Assembly (NCBI GenBank): GCA_031417915.1
Contig: JANOWN010000007.1
Span: forward strand, 1-64,000
DNA: 64,000 bases
From: Methylotenera_A sp031417915
GTDB lineage: Bacteria > Pseudomonadota > Gammaproteobacteria > Burkholderiales > Methylophilaceae
Reading direction: 5' to 3'
Position 1 is the stretch's first letter. Every line of letters begins with the position of its first letter. The notes beneath the pieces are model-generated. The model was not told the DNA's origin. It was given only the letters and a program-made list of their open reading frames with translations, and did not search any database. This document shows, piece after piece, positions 41,790-50,070 of the stretch. The position numbers and the translations under genes were made by a program.

Positions 41790-42680
41790 ATGAATATTAA
41801 AACTTTAGGTGATTTCGTTGGCAATACGCCGCTGGTGGCGTTGCAGCGCATGAATCCGAACAAAAGCAACACGATTTTGCTGAAACTGGAAGGCAATAAT
41901 CCAGCGGGTTCGGTAAAAGATAGGCCAGCTTTCAGCATGATTGCGCGCGCCGAGGCGCGTGGCGATATTAAACCAGGTGATACGCTGATTGAAGCGACGA
42001 GTGGCAACACGGGTATTGCGCTGGCGATGGTGGCGGCAATGCGCGGTTACAAAATGGTGCTGGTGATGCCAGAAAATCAAAGTATAGAACGTCGCCAAAG
42101 TATGAAAGCATATGGCGCAGAGCTGATATTAACACCGAAAGATGGTAGCATGGAATTGGCCAGAGATGTCGCGCAAAAAATGGCGGCGGAGGGCGAGGGC
42201 ATTGTGCTGGATCAATTCGCGAACATGGATAATCCACTGGCGCATTACGAAACTACAGGGCCAGAAATTTGGCGCGATACCGATGGCAAAATCACACATT
42301 TTGTCTCCAGTATGGGCACGACTGGAACGATTATGGGCGTTTCGCGTTTTTTGAAAGAGAAAAATTCCAATATCAAAATTATCGGCGTGCAACCAGAAGA
42401 AGGTAGCCAAATCCCAGGTATTCGCAAATGGCCAGCCGAATATATGCCGACGATTTTTGATGCAAAACGCGTGGATGAACTGCGTTATGTGAACCAAAAA
42501 AATGCTGAAAATATGACCAGAAAGCTGGCGACAGAAGAAGGTATTTTTGCGGGAATTTCTAGTGGCGGCGGGCTTTACACTTCATTGCAACTTTCAAAAG
42601 AAGTCGAGAACGCGGTGATAGTTTCCATCGTCTGCGATCGTGGAGACAGGTATTTGTCCACAGGTGTTTTTCCAAGTTAA
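41790..42680 (+). CDS. cysM: Cysteine synthase B
   Basis: 296 residues. PLP enzyme making cysteine from O-acetylserine and sulfide or thiosulfate. The PLP Lys is in NPAGSVKDRPAFSM near residue 41 and the phosphate loop is ATSGNTGIALAMVAA. NTPLVALQRM and LEKNSNIKI-type features with AEYMPTIFDAKRVDELRYV (cited as AEYMPTIFDAKRVDEL) fit CysM rather than CysK. The stop TAA overlaps the ydbH ATG by one base. No CysE or CysK is in view. Confidence 0.92.
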   Translation: MNIKTLGDFVGNTPLVALQRMNPNKSNTILLKLEGNNPAGSVKDRPAFSMIARAEARGDIKPGDTLIEATSGNTGIALAMVAAMRGYKMVLVMPENQSIERRQSMKAYGAELILTPKDGSMELARDVAQKMAAEGEGIVLDQFANMDNPLAHYETTGPEIWRDTDGKITHFVSSMGTTGTIMGVSRFLKEKNSNIKIIGVQPEEGSQIPGIRKWPAEYMPTIFDAKRVDELRYVNQKNAENMTRKLATEEGIFAGISSGGGLYTSLQLSKEVENAVIVSIVCDRGDRYLSTGVFPS

Positions 42681-44560
42681 TGCGCAAAGCGCTTTTTGCG
42701 AGTTTGCTTCTAATTGCGCAAAGTGCGTTCGCGCTGAGTAGTATTAGTATCACGGCTGACACCATCACACACGAAGATGCAATCCTCAATAACGCCAATA
42801 TTATCATCGACCTGAAAGCCAATACCACAGCGGCTATCAGGGCAGAGCGCATTCAGTATCAAAACGTGCAGGCGCGCAATGCTAATATTTTTGTGGATTA
42901 TCGCAAAGACAATAAGCAAAGCCAGCCATTGATGACGCTTGATACTGAACTCAAACAAAATACGGACAAAGCTTGGTCAAAAGCGCAACTGCGCTGTCTG
43001 CTACCTAAAAACTTCTCGCAAGACACGTGGAATTGCAACGATGGAAAATTCAGCGCAGAGCGCATCAATATGCCGTTCGCGCTAGAAGTGACGCCGCAAC
43101 CCAAGGGTTTTGTAGCGAACTTAAACTTAAGAAATGCCAGCTTTAGTGACGAGGCAGGTCTTCACGCGGCGGAAAAGCTCACAGGTCATCTAACAGTGGT
43201 GGCGCGGCAGGAGGGCGAAACACTGCACTTTAACAGTGCACTTAATTGGCAAAGTGGCGAGATGTTCTGGCAGCCTCTATACATTGCTAATGGCGGGCAT
43301 GAGTTGCAAGCAAACGGCAACTTGCGCGGCGATATTTTGACGCTGGATACCGCAACACTGAAGCTGGATAAAGTGGGCGATTTAAAATTTAGCGGCCAAA
43401 CCAATACCAAAACTTTTAAGATTCAAAACTTAAATGCAGATTTGCCAAACCTAAACTTGGCCGAAGCTTATCCTTTGTTATTTAAACCTTTTTTAGGTAA
43501 AACCATGTTGAATAATGCCGAGCTTAGCGGCAAAGCAGCGTTGAGTATTAGCGTGGTGGATGCACAAATAAAGGCGTTTAAAGTGAATTTAAAGGACGTG
43601 AATATTGATGACAAAAACAAAAAGTTTGCGTTTTACAATGTGAATGCGAATATTCCGTGGAGCTATGACGAAGAGACAAAAGTTAGTTTTTCGTACAATA
43701 ATGGTCAATTATTAAACATGCCGCTAGGCCTCACCAATATTGGCGCGCAGGTCAATCGCTATTCGCTGGTTTCGTCTGAAATTAGTTTGCCGATTTTAGA
43801 TGGTGCATTTAAATTAAGCGATATTTCTGCCGCGCGCATCAACGATAATTGGTATTGGCATTTGCGCGCTGCGCTTACGCCCGTTTCCATGCCCGATGCT
43901 TCGCGTGCGTTCAAATTGCCCATTATGCAGGGCAAGGCATCGGCTGAAATCCCGCTTGTAACCTACAGCGGCGGCATTTTAACAACTGACGGCTCAATGA
44001 CACTGAACGTGTTTGATGGCACCGCGACGGTGACACAACTCACCATGATTAATCCGTTAAGCGAGACGCCTAGATTAAGCGCAGACATGAATTTGCGTAA
44101 TTTAGATTTAGGCAGTTTAACGCGCACCTTTAAATTTGGCGCGATTGAGGGTAAGTTGGATGGCGACGTGACCGACTTGGAAATGGTGAACTGGAAACCT
44201 GTGAAAATGGACGCGAGCTTGCACAGTAGCCCGGGCAAATACACAAAAAAAATCTCACAACGTGCGGTAGAAAACATTTCATCGCTAGGTGGAGCGGGCG
44301 CTGGCGCGGCGGTGCAGCGCAGTGTGTTGCGATTTTTTGAGCAATTTAATTACGCAAAAATGGGCTTAAGCTGCAAATTACGCGACAATGTTTGCGAAAT
44401 GGGCGGCGTCGAGTCAACGCCAGGGGGGTACGTAATCGTTAAAGGCAGTGGTATCCCCGCAATTACCGTGCTAGGCTACAATAAAACCGTGAGTTGGAGT
44501 GAGTTAGTCGATCGCGTGCAGCGAGTGATTGAAGGCAACACCAAATTGATTATCGAGTAG
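42680..44560 (+). CDS. ydbH: YdbH-like AsmA-superfamily intermembrane protein, short
   Basis: 626 residues, against about 880 for E. coli YdbH. A signal or anchor helix (MRKALFASLLLIAQSAFA) is followed by a long beta-rich repetitive body, as in AsmA/TamB/YhdP-type bridges that carry phospholipids from inner to outer membrane. The conserved C-terminal part is VTDLEMVNWKPVKMDASLHS, RSVLRFFEQFNYAKMGLSC and GGYVIVKGSGIPAITVLGY. The following genes are ynbE- and ydbL-like, the same order as in E. coli, which supports the assignment. A palindromic repeat lies between this gene and ynbE. The shorter length suggests fewer beta-taco units. Confidence 0.8.
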   Translation: MRKALFASLLLIAQSAFALSSISITADTITHEDAILNNANIIIDLKANTTAAIRAERIQYQNVQARNANIFVDYRKDNKQSQPLMTLDTELKQNTDKAWSKAQLRCLLPKNFSQDTWNCNDGKFSAERINMPFALEVTPQPKGFVANLNLRNASFSDEAGLHAAEKLTGHLTVVARQEGETLHFNSALNWQSGEMFWQPLYIANGGHELQANGNLRGDILTLDTATLKLDKVGDLKFSGQTNTKTFKIQNLNADLPNLNLAEAYPLLFKPFLGKTMLNNAELSGKAALSISVVDAQIKAFKVNLKDVNIDDKNKKFAFYNVNANIPWSYDEETKVSFSYNNGQLLNMPLGLTNIGAQVNRYSLVSSEISLPILDGAFKLSDISAARINDNWYWHLRAALTPVSMPDASRAFKLPIMQGKASAEIPLVTYSGGILTTDGSMTLNVFDGTATVTQLTMINPLSETPRLSADMNLRNLDLGSLTRTFKFGAIEGKLDGDVTDLEMVNWKPVKMDASLHSSPGKYTKKISQRAVENISSLGGAGAGAAVQRSVLRFFEQFNYAKMGLSCKLRDNVCEMGGVESTPGGYVIVKGSGIPAITVLGYNKTVSWSELVDRVQRVIEGNTKLIIE

Positions 44561-44592
44561 TGCGTTAATTACAAGTGGCACCAAACTAATTA

Positions 44593-44683
44593 CGTCATTC
44601 TGAGTGTAGCGAAGAATCCAGAAGTTAGGTAACAAGGTGCTGGATTCTTCGCCTAAGATAAAACTTTAGCCTCAGAATGACGG
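44593..44683. repeat. CATTCTGAGC-type palindromic repeat inside ydbH-ynbE operon
   Basis: It begins CGTCATTCTGAGTGTAGC and ends CTCAGAATGACGGA, with inner GAAGAATCCAG / CTGGATTCTTC arms. It is inserted in the 175 bases between ydbH and ynbE; likely folds in the mRNA. Confidence 0.8.
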
Positions 44684-44735
44684 AGTGTAAAATGAATTAT
44701 TTTTTAGTAAGTTGATGAATGGTAAAGGATTAAAG

Positions 44736-44945
44736 ATGAAAAAGTCGTTAGTAATTTCAAGCGTAGGCGCGGCGGCAATACTGTCTGCATGCGTCACCAT
44801 TAACATTTACTTCCCCGCTGCAGCGGCAGAAAAAGCAGCGGATAAAATTATCGAAGAAGTTTGGCAACTAAAAGATGGCCAGGATAGCTCGAAAGAACCA
44901 GCAGCACCAGATGCTGAAAAACCTGCCGAAACACCTGCTAAATAA
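44736..44945 (+). CDS. ynbE: YnbE-like lipoprotein
   Basis: 69 residues from the ATG at 44736 with AAAGGAT in front. A lipoprotein signal (KKSLVISSVGAAAILSAC, Cys near residue 18) is followed by the family block CVTINIYFPAAAAEKAADKI, nearly identical to YnbE proteins. YnbE forms beta-strand stacks that continue the YdbH bridge at the outer membrane. The C-terminus is a short Glu/Ala/Pro tail (EPAAPDAEKPAETPAK). Confidence 0.87.
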   Translation: MKKSLVISSVGAAAILSACVTINIYFPAAAAEKAADKIIEEVWQLKDGQDSSKEPAAPDAEKPAETPAK

Positions 44946-44976
44946 AGGACATTGTTTTAATAAAGGATAATTTGTC

Positions 44977-45393
44977 ATGAAAAAACTACTATTAAGTTTT
45001 ATGTTAATTGTGAGTATGTTCGCTGCTAATTGGGTAGCGGCAGCAGCCGATTTAGAGGTAAATACACCTGCTATTTCTGCACTTAAAGCCAGTATGCAAG
45101 CACGTCATGGCCAATTAAGCCCGCATTACAGCGCAGGCGCAATTGGCTTAACTAAAGATGGTATGGTTGCAGTAAAAGACGCCACGGCCGTACCTTTGAA
45201 AGATCGTGGCGCTTTAAATGGCTTGGTTTCGGCAGAAAACGCAGACCGCGCCAATTTATATAAAGAAATCGCTACTGCCAATGGTCACCCCGAATGGCAA
45301 GGCGATATTCAAAACACCTTTGCAGGCCGCTGGATAGACAAGGCGCAGGGCGGCTGGTGGTATCAAAGCGGCGGCGGTTGGGTGAAGAAGTAA
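44977..45393 (+). CDS. ydbL: YdbL-family (DUF1318) periplasmic protein
   Basis: 138 residues. Signal peptide (MKKLLLSFMLIVSMFAANWVAAAA, cited as LLLSFMLIVSMFAANWVA), then the DUF1318 fold: LKASMQARHGQLSPHYSAGAIG, GMVAVKDATAVPL, ENADRANLYKEIATANGHPEW and QNTFAGRWIDKAQGGWWYQ. YdbL works with YdbH and YnbE and may control YnbE assembly. It closes the ydbH-ynbE-ydbL operon and is 31 bases after ynbE. Confidence 0.88.
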   Translation: MKKLLLSFMLIVSMFAANWVAAAADLEVNTPAISALKASMQARHGQLSPHYSAGAIGLTKDGMVAVKDATAVPLKDRGALNGLVSAENADRANLYKEIATANGHPEWQGDIQNTFAGRWIDKAQGGWWYQSGGGWVKK

Positions 45394-45437
45394 GACGCTA
45401 AATAATGTGCCTACTTTACGTTAGGCAAGGAGAGCAC

Positions 45438-45974
45438 ATGAGCGATTGGGACTTTTTGCATGATATGCATAATGATGGTTATAACGCAGAGCAAATAGCT
45501 GACGCGGCTGCTTGCGGATATAACCCATGGGAGTGGCAACCATTAGACGAAAAAGAACTGCCCGAGGTGCGCCCGCAGAAAAATCCTGAGCTGGTTAAAA
45601 TTTTCAAAAGCCTAGTCGATAGCGCAAAGTCTTACCACATCATCACAGGACGCTACCTGCAAATTTGGGGTGAACTGGGTGAGTTGTATGCTGAAGTCGA
45701 ATATAGCATTAAGCGCCACAAACCACATACTAGAGGTTCAGATGGCAAACTAGGCAATGATTTCATTGAAATAAAAACTATTTCCCCAGAAAAAAGCGGA
45801 GAGGAAGTTCAAGTTAAGCGTGCTGGAAATTTCAATAAACTGTTGTTAGTGAAAATAACTGAAGACTTCGATTTTGAAGGTCAATTTATCAAAAGAATGA
45901 ATCTCCCAAAAGGTGATGGAACACACGCACGTGTGTCATGGACAAAGCAAACGGCAACCGATAAGCCCGCGTAG
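45438..45974 (+). CDS. Unknown protein with PD-(D/E)XK-like motif
   Basis: 178 residues from the ATG at 45438, behind AAGGAG; the frame opening at 45405 lacks a ribosome site. Not recognised as a named family with certainty. The N-terminus (DWDFLHDMHNDGYNAEQIADAA) is cited as DWDFLHDMHNDGYNAE and resembles a short helical binding motif; the C-terminal half has ELGELYAEVEY followed by GNDFIEIKTISP and VQVKRAGNFNKLLLVKI. The D-x-x-E-x-K spacing with a hydrophobic strand, then a Lys-rich core strand, is what restriction-like nuclease folds show. It could be a solitary nuclease or a degenerate relative. Confidence 0.6.
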   Translation: MSDWDFLHDMHNDGYNAEQIADAAACGYNPWEWQPLDEKELPEVRPQKNPELVKIFKSLVDSAKSYHIITGRYLQIWGELGELYAEVEYSIKRHKPHTRGSDGKLGNDFIEIKTISPEKSGEEVQVKRAGNFNKLLLVKITEDFDFEGQFIKRMNLPKGDGTHARVSWTKQTATDKPA

Positions 45975-46057
45975 GGCGCAATAGCTTCGCGTATTGCGCC
46001 GTATTAAAATCTCTCTCTCTCTCTCTCTCTCGGCGTATTACGTTTCACTAATACGCC
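45975..46057. repeat. Two hairpins flanking a (TC)11 microsatellite
   Basis: GGCGCAATA (45975-45983) pairs with TATTGCGCC (45992-46000). A perfect TC dinucleotide run occupies 46010-46031. GGCGTATTA (46032-46040) pairs with TAATACGCC (46049-46057). The two hairpins are alike in sequence and are of the REP type found in many proteobacteria. Confidence 0.85.
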
Positions 46058-46090
46058 CTACCAAGCAATATCCATGAGCCTTCCAGAGCA
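46054..46090. repeat. 37-base palindrome family, intergenic copy
   Basis: Left arm CGCCCTACCAAGC, centre AATATCCATGA, right arm GCCTTCCAGAGCA. Its left arm overlaps the end of the hairpin at 46032-46057. Confidence 0.7.
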
Positions 46091-46149
46091 TATATTTTGA
46101 ATAATTTATGCTCTAAAGTTTGAAATAAGCTATTAATCCTACCCTTTTC

Positions 46150-46168
46150 TTGGCATAAGTTATGCTTG
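46150..46168 (+). promoter_or_regulatory. Sigma-54-like promoter
   Basis: TTGGCATAAGTTATGCTTG has GG (46152-46153) and GC (46164-46165) exactly ten bases apart, the invariant -24/-12 pairs of RpoN promoters, with TTGGCA and TGCTT around them. It lies about 55 bases before the start at 46223. Confidence 0.5.
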
Positions 46169-46222
46169 TGTTGAAATACACTGTAGCTAATTTAGCTCAA
46201 GTTAAGTTAAGGGAGTATTGTG

Positions 46223-46723
46223 ATGCCGAGCAATGTTTCAAGTAACGTTTTTAGTTTTCCTACTTATGGCAAGGCGATTACCTTGGATGACCAAGGTACG
46301 TACTATACCCTGAACACGAGCACGGGCGCGATTCACAGCGTTTTCCGGCTGGAGTATGACGATGATTGGTATCTCTACCAACTTCAAAACACCAGCAGAG
46401 AAGACGAAATCTGCTGGAGAATTATGGCACCAGCTGCTAGTTTCTCACTGCAAAGCATGACAACAGAAGAGATGGGATACCATTTCTCTAAACCTGAATT
46501 TGCTGAGCCTAGAGGTGCATGGCAAGTAATTCGCAACTCGAAGTTCGGGTTTGGCAAATTTACACCGCTCAATGAAAATGACCCGATACGCCACGCTATT
46601 ATTGTATTTTCGGGTAGCGAAATGGCGATGCCAGTGCTTATAAACAGAGCAGAAGAAGATATCTTGCAAATGGCAGAAGGCAAGGTCTTAAATCAAGTTT
46701 TAGCGATTGCCCAACACGCGTAA
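46223..46723 (+). CDS. Unknown soluble protein
   Basis: 166 residues from the ATG at 46223, with GGGAG seven bases before it; the GTG one codon upstream is less well placed. No signal peptide or membrane segment. The sequence is mostly beta (ITLDDQGTYYTLNTSTGAIH, VFRLEYDDDWYLYQLQN, GAWQVIRNSKFGFGKFTPL) and ends in a helix (INRAEEDILQMAEGKVL). No domain recognised. Expression may depend on the sigma-54-like promoter upstream, which would tie it to nitrogen or another RpoN response. Confidence 0.65.
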   Translation: MPSNVSSNVFSFPTYGKAITLDDQGTYYTLNTSTGAIHSVFRLEYDDDWYLYQLQNTSREDEICWRIMAPAASFSLQSMTTEEMGYHFSKPEFAEPRGAWQVIRNSKFGFGKFTPLNENDPIRHAIIVFSGSEMAMPVLINRAEEDILQMAEGKVLNQVLAIAQHA

Positions 46724-46769
46724 GGCATCACTACTACCCACGTAATACGGTATCGTGTATGCTTAGTGC

Positions 46770-47549
46770 ATGACACCGACTCTCGTTTTTGACATCGAAA
46801 CCATCCCCGACACCACCGGCCTGCGCACCTTGCTGGGCTTGCCTTCTACGGCAACAGATGAAGAGGTTGCGAACATCGCTTTTCATCAACGTCGTCAGCA
46901 TAATGGCAGTGATTTTTTGCCTTTGCAGCAACACAAAATCTGTGCGATTTCGTGTGCTTTGCGCGAAGGAAATAACTTTAAAGTTTGGACATTGGGTGAT
47001 GTGAACTCGTCTGAAGCGGAGATTATTCAACGTTTTTTTGATGGTATCGAGAAATACACGCCGCAAATTGTCAGCTGGAATGGCGGCGGTTTTGACCTGC
47101 CCGTGCTGCATTATCGCGCCATGATTAACAAAGTACAAGCGCCTAGATATTGGGATATGGGCGAGGACGACAAAGATTTTAAATATAACAATTACATTAA
47201 TCGCTACCACACGCGACATTTAGATTTAATGGAAATGCTGGCGATGTTTAACGCGCGCGCCAATGCGCCATTGGATGACATAGCCCAGTTATGCGGCTTC
47301 CCCGGCAAGCTGGGTATGGATGGTAGCAAAGTGTGGGACGCCTACAAAAACGGTGAAATTGAGGCGATTCGCAACTATTGTGAGACTGATGTCGCTAATA
47401 CACATCTGGTGTTTTTGCGCTTTCAGTTGATGCGCGGTCATCTAACGTCCGCCGCCTACGAGGCCGAAATTAAGCAGGTGCGCGAGACTTTAAGCGGATA
47501 TTCAGATAATCACTGGAAAGAGTTTTTAGCGGCTTTCACGTGTGAATAA
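46770..47549 (+). CDS. PolB-like 3'-5' exonuclease
   Basis: 259 residues. A DEDD-type exonuclease of the predicted PolB-like family: LVFDIETIPDTTGL holds the first Asp-Glu pair (D8, E10), SWNGGGFDLPVLHYRAM the middle Asp, and AIRNYCETDVANTHLVFLRF the last Asp block. It lacks a polymerase domain. It should remove 3' nucleotides from DNA (or RNA); the exact role in repair is not known. A stand-alone gene placed between two unknown genes. Confidence 0.85.
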   Translation: MTPTLVFDIETIPDTTGLRTLLGLPSTATDEEVANIAFHQRRQHNGSDFLPLQQHKICAISCALREGNNFKVWTLGDVNSSEAEIIQRFFDGIEKYTPQIVSWNGGGFDLPVLHYRAMINKVQAPRYWDMGEDDKDFKYNNYINRYHTRHLDLMEMLAMFNARANAPLDDIAQLCGFPGKLGMDGSKVWDAYKNGEIEAIRNYCETDVANTHLVFLRFQLMRGHLTSAAYEAEIKQVRETLSGYSDNHWKEFLAAFTCE

Positions 47550-47602
47550 CCCACTTTAGTAGGTATATCCACGGGGACAACCCCTGCGGTTGTGAAGGCG
47601 TC

Positions 47603-48055
47603 TTAGTTACCTTCGGCGTCCAGCGGCATATCTTCTTCTACAAAATCTTTCCAGTTTAAAATCACTTTTTGATTTGTGCTGGTTTCTAGCGTCACTTTAT
47701 GGCGCAATTTGTTGCCGTTATTGTTGGCCAAAATGGTGTAGGTGCCAGCTGGTAAATTCACATACAACACAGGCTGTGCGCCGACTACGCGGAACATCAA
47801 GTTGCTGGCTTCGTCATAAATATTCACGTTTACATTGGTCGCCCAGCGCCCGACAACGCCTTCTGAGAACAACAAATTAAGCGTGAAATTTTTGGCTTGG
47901 AGCTTCATCGCGGCAACTTCTTCTTCGCCAATACCAGCGGTGATGTATGAAAAGCCTTGCGCTGAATTGCGAACTTTTGGAGCTTCAGCTATTGCGAACT
48001 GAGTTGTAAAAATTAAACCAGCTAACACTAAAAGTTTGTAGTACATTTTGTTCAT
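47603..48055 (-). CDS. Secreted carboxypeptidase-regulatory-like protein
   Basis: 150 residues with a signal peptide (ending FAIA-EAP, near residue 23). The mature part holds a transthyretin/carboxypeptidase-regulatory-like beta sandwich: VNIYDEASNLMFRVVGAQP, LYVNLPAGTYTILANNNG and LRHKVTLETSTNQKVILNW. GxYTIxxxxxG is the usual pattern of such domains. Function unknown; probably a periplasmic binding or structural protein. It is convergent with the exonuclease gene and divergent from rlmD. Confidence 0.7.
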   Translation of the reverse strand: MNKMYYKLLVLAGLIFTTQFAIAEAPKVRNSAQGFSYITAGIGEEEVAAMKLQAKNFTLNLLFSEGVVGRWATNVNVNIYDEASNLMFRVVGAQPVLYVNLPAGTYTILANNNGNKLRHKVTLETSTNQKVILNWKDFVEEDMPLDAEGN

Positions 48056-48165
48056 GTTATTAAAATTTCCCTAAATTATATAAGCACTTAAGTCTTATTT
48101 TGCATGTAGTTTATCATGATTTTTTGCAATTACGCTATTTTTGCCTTATCGGCTAAAATGTCGGC

Positions 48166-49542
48166 ATGAGAAGAGACCGCAACAAAGCACGTCAAAATCC
48201 TGCTGATAATCCAATTTTAGAAGCCACCATCGAGTCGCTAGACCAAGAAGGGCGCGGCGTTGCGCATGTGGAGGGCAAAACCATTTTTATCGATGGCGCG
48301 CTGCCGCAAGAAAACGTCACTTATCAATCGCAGCGCATCAAAGCGAGTTACGAAATCGCCAATGTGGTGGAAGTTTTAACGCCATCATCGCAGCGCGTGG
48401 CGCCAAAATGCCCGCACTTTGGCTTGTGCGGCGGTTGCAAATTACAACATTTGGATGCCAAATCGCAAGTCGAAGAAAAGCAAAAATTGCTAGAAGCCGA
48501 TTTGCAGCATATCGGCAAAGTGAAGGCAAAAAGTATGCTACCGCCGTTGTACGGGCCCACTTGGGGTTATCGCCACAAGGCGCGTTTAAGCGTGAAATAT
48601 GTGCAGAAAAAAGAGCGCGTGCTGGTGGGTTTTAAGGAAAAAGGTACGCGTTTTGTGGCAGATATGAATTCGTGCGAAGTGCTAGTGCCAGAGGTTTCCG
48701 CTTTAATTGCGCCCTTGCAAGCGATGATTTTTGAGTTGAGCATTCGCGATAAATTGCCGCAAATCGAGTTGGCCGTGGGTGAAGGCAACCAAAATAATCC
48801 GCGCGAAAGCGCTCCAGTCATCGTGTTGATTCTGCGTATTATGGATGTGTTGATTGAAAATGATGAAACACTGCTGAAAGCGTTTGCCGATAATCACAAA
48901 GTGCAAATTTGGACGCAAACCAAAGGCCCAGATACGATAAAATCTTATTGGCCAGAAGCCTCGCCGATATTGGCTTACAGCCTGCCTGAATTTGACCTTA
49001 ATTATCCATTTAAGCCAAATGAATTTACCCAAGTGAATCCGCAAATTAACCGCGAAATGGTGCACAGTGCCATGCAACTTTTAAATCCGCAGGCAGGGGA
49101 AAACATAGCTGATTTTTTCTGCGGCATCGGCAATTTTACATTGCCAATAGCCCGCAATGGCGCACAAGTATTGGGTTTGGAAGGTTTGGCGAATTTGGTG
49201 GAACGCGCCAATGAAAGTGCAAAATTAAACAACATTAGCAACGTAACATTTGGCGTGGCCGACCTATTTAAAATGACGCCAGAATCGTTAACTGAGCTAG
49301 GAAAATTCGATAAGTGGCTCATCGATCCGCCGCGTGATGGTGCGCATGAATTGGTAAAAGCGATTAGTGAAAACACTGCGCCAAATACAATCGTTTACGT
49401 TTCGTGCAACCCCGCCACGCTGGCGCGTGATGCGGGAATTTTGGTGAATGAAAAAGGCTACACGCTACTATCGGCAGGTGTGATCAATATGTTCCCGCAC
49501 ACCGCACATATTGAATCGATCGCTTTATTTGTGAAAAATTAG
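48166..49542 (+). CDS. rlmD: 23S rRNA (uracil-1939-C5) methyltransferase
   Basis: 458 residues. TRAM domain at the N-terminus (ILEATIESLDQEGRGVAHVEG cited as ESLDQEGRGVAHVEG), then a [4Fe-4S] site with C82, C88 and C91 in KCPHFGLCGGCKLQHLD and a fourth Cys in DMNSCEVL. The SAM domain has ENIADFFCGIGNFTLPIA, the NPP-like DKWLIDPPRDGAHELV, and the catalytic Cys in VYVSCNPATLARD. A TAAAAT hexamer (48154-48159) six bases before the ATG would start the mRNA at the first codon, i.e. a leaderless transcript; no Shine-Dalgarno is visible. Confidence 0.93.
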   Translation: MRRDRNKARQNPADNPILEATIESLDQEGRGVAHVEGKTIFIDGALPQENVTYQSQRIKASYEIANVVEVLTPSSQRVAPKCPHFGLCGGCKLQHLDAKSQVEEKQKLLEADLQHIGKVKAKSMLPPLYGPTWGYRHKARLSVKYVQKKERVLVGFKEKGTRFVADMNSCEVLVPEVSALIAPLQAMIFELSIRDKLPQIELAVGEGNQNNPRESAPVIVLILRIMDVLIENDETLLKAFADNHKVQIWTQTKGPDTIKSYWPEASPILAYSLPEFDLNYPFKPNEFTQVNPQINREMVHSAMQLLNPQAGENIADFFCGIGNFTLPIARNGAQVLGLEGLANLVERANESAKLNNISNVTFGVADLFKMTPESLTELGKFDKWLIDPPRDGAHELVKAISENTAPNTIVYVSCNPATLARDAGILVNEKGYTLLSAGVINMFPHTAHIESIALFVKN

Positions 49543-49553
49543 TTGAAACTGGC

Positions 49554-49964
49554 TTATCTTTTTTCTTGGCGCGTGCCAAAAAAATCCGTCTGATTTCTGC
49601 GAATGTCCATGCTGTAAGCGGTTTTGCCGCCCACAGCTAGCAATAATAATCCGCCTGCCATGGCGATATTTTTTAAGAATAATATCATCTGCATTTGGTC
49701 GCCAAAATTGCGGTGAAAAATAACTGCGGCAAGTATGGAGAAAATGGCCAGCGCAAACGCGGCATAGCGCGTTTTATAGCCAATGGCAATTGCAATTCCG
49801 CCCAGCACTTCTAGCGCAATCGTCGGCCAAAGTAATATGCTTGGCACGCCCATCGCCTGCATGTAGCCAGCCGTGCCAGCGGGATCTTGAATTTTGCCAA
49901 GGCCAGCCAAAATAAAAATCAGCGCCAACATGATGCGCCCTAAAAGTTGAATCACGCCTGTCAT
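49554..49964 (-). CDS. DoxX-family membrane protein
   Basis: 136 residues, four helices. It starts VIQLLGRIMLALIFILAGLGK, cited as LGRIMLALIFILAGLGK, the hallmark of DoxX/YphA-like proteins. LEVLGGIAIAIGYKTRYAAF and HRNFGDQMQMILFLKNIAMAGG (cited as FGDQMQMILFLKNIAMAGG) follow. The family has been linked to thiosulfate-quinone oxidoreductase and oxidative stress complexes, without firm activity. It is convergent with rlmD and stands alone. The start ATG is preceded by GAGGAGAATGCA-type sequence. Confidence 0.88.
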   Translation of the reverse strand: MTGVIQLLGRIMLALIFILAGLGKIQDPAGTAGYMQAMGVPSILLWPTIALEVLGGIAIAIGYKTRYAAFALAIFSILAAVIFHRNFGDQMQMILFLKNIAMAGGLLLLAVGGKTAYSMDIRRNQTDFFGTRQEKR

Positions 49965-50070
49965 TGCATTCTCCTCACGGTTAAATTTGCAACTATTAAA
50001 TTTAAAGCCATCATAAACTTATCAAGCCCCGTGCGCAATCCTGCGTAATATTCAGAATATAATTACAGCT

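Noticed and set aside
47549..47602. GGTATATCCACGGGG after the exonuclease gene as another copy of the 37-base element
   Set aside because: Only a six-base match to the centre and no arms; the stretch is a separate small GGGG/CCCC hairpin between convergent genes.
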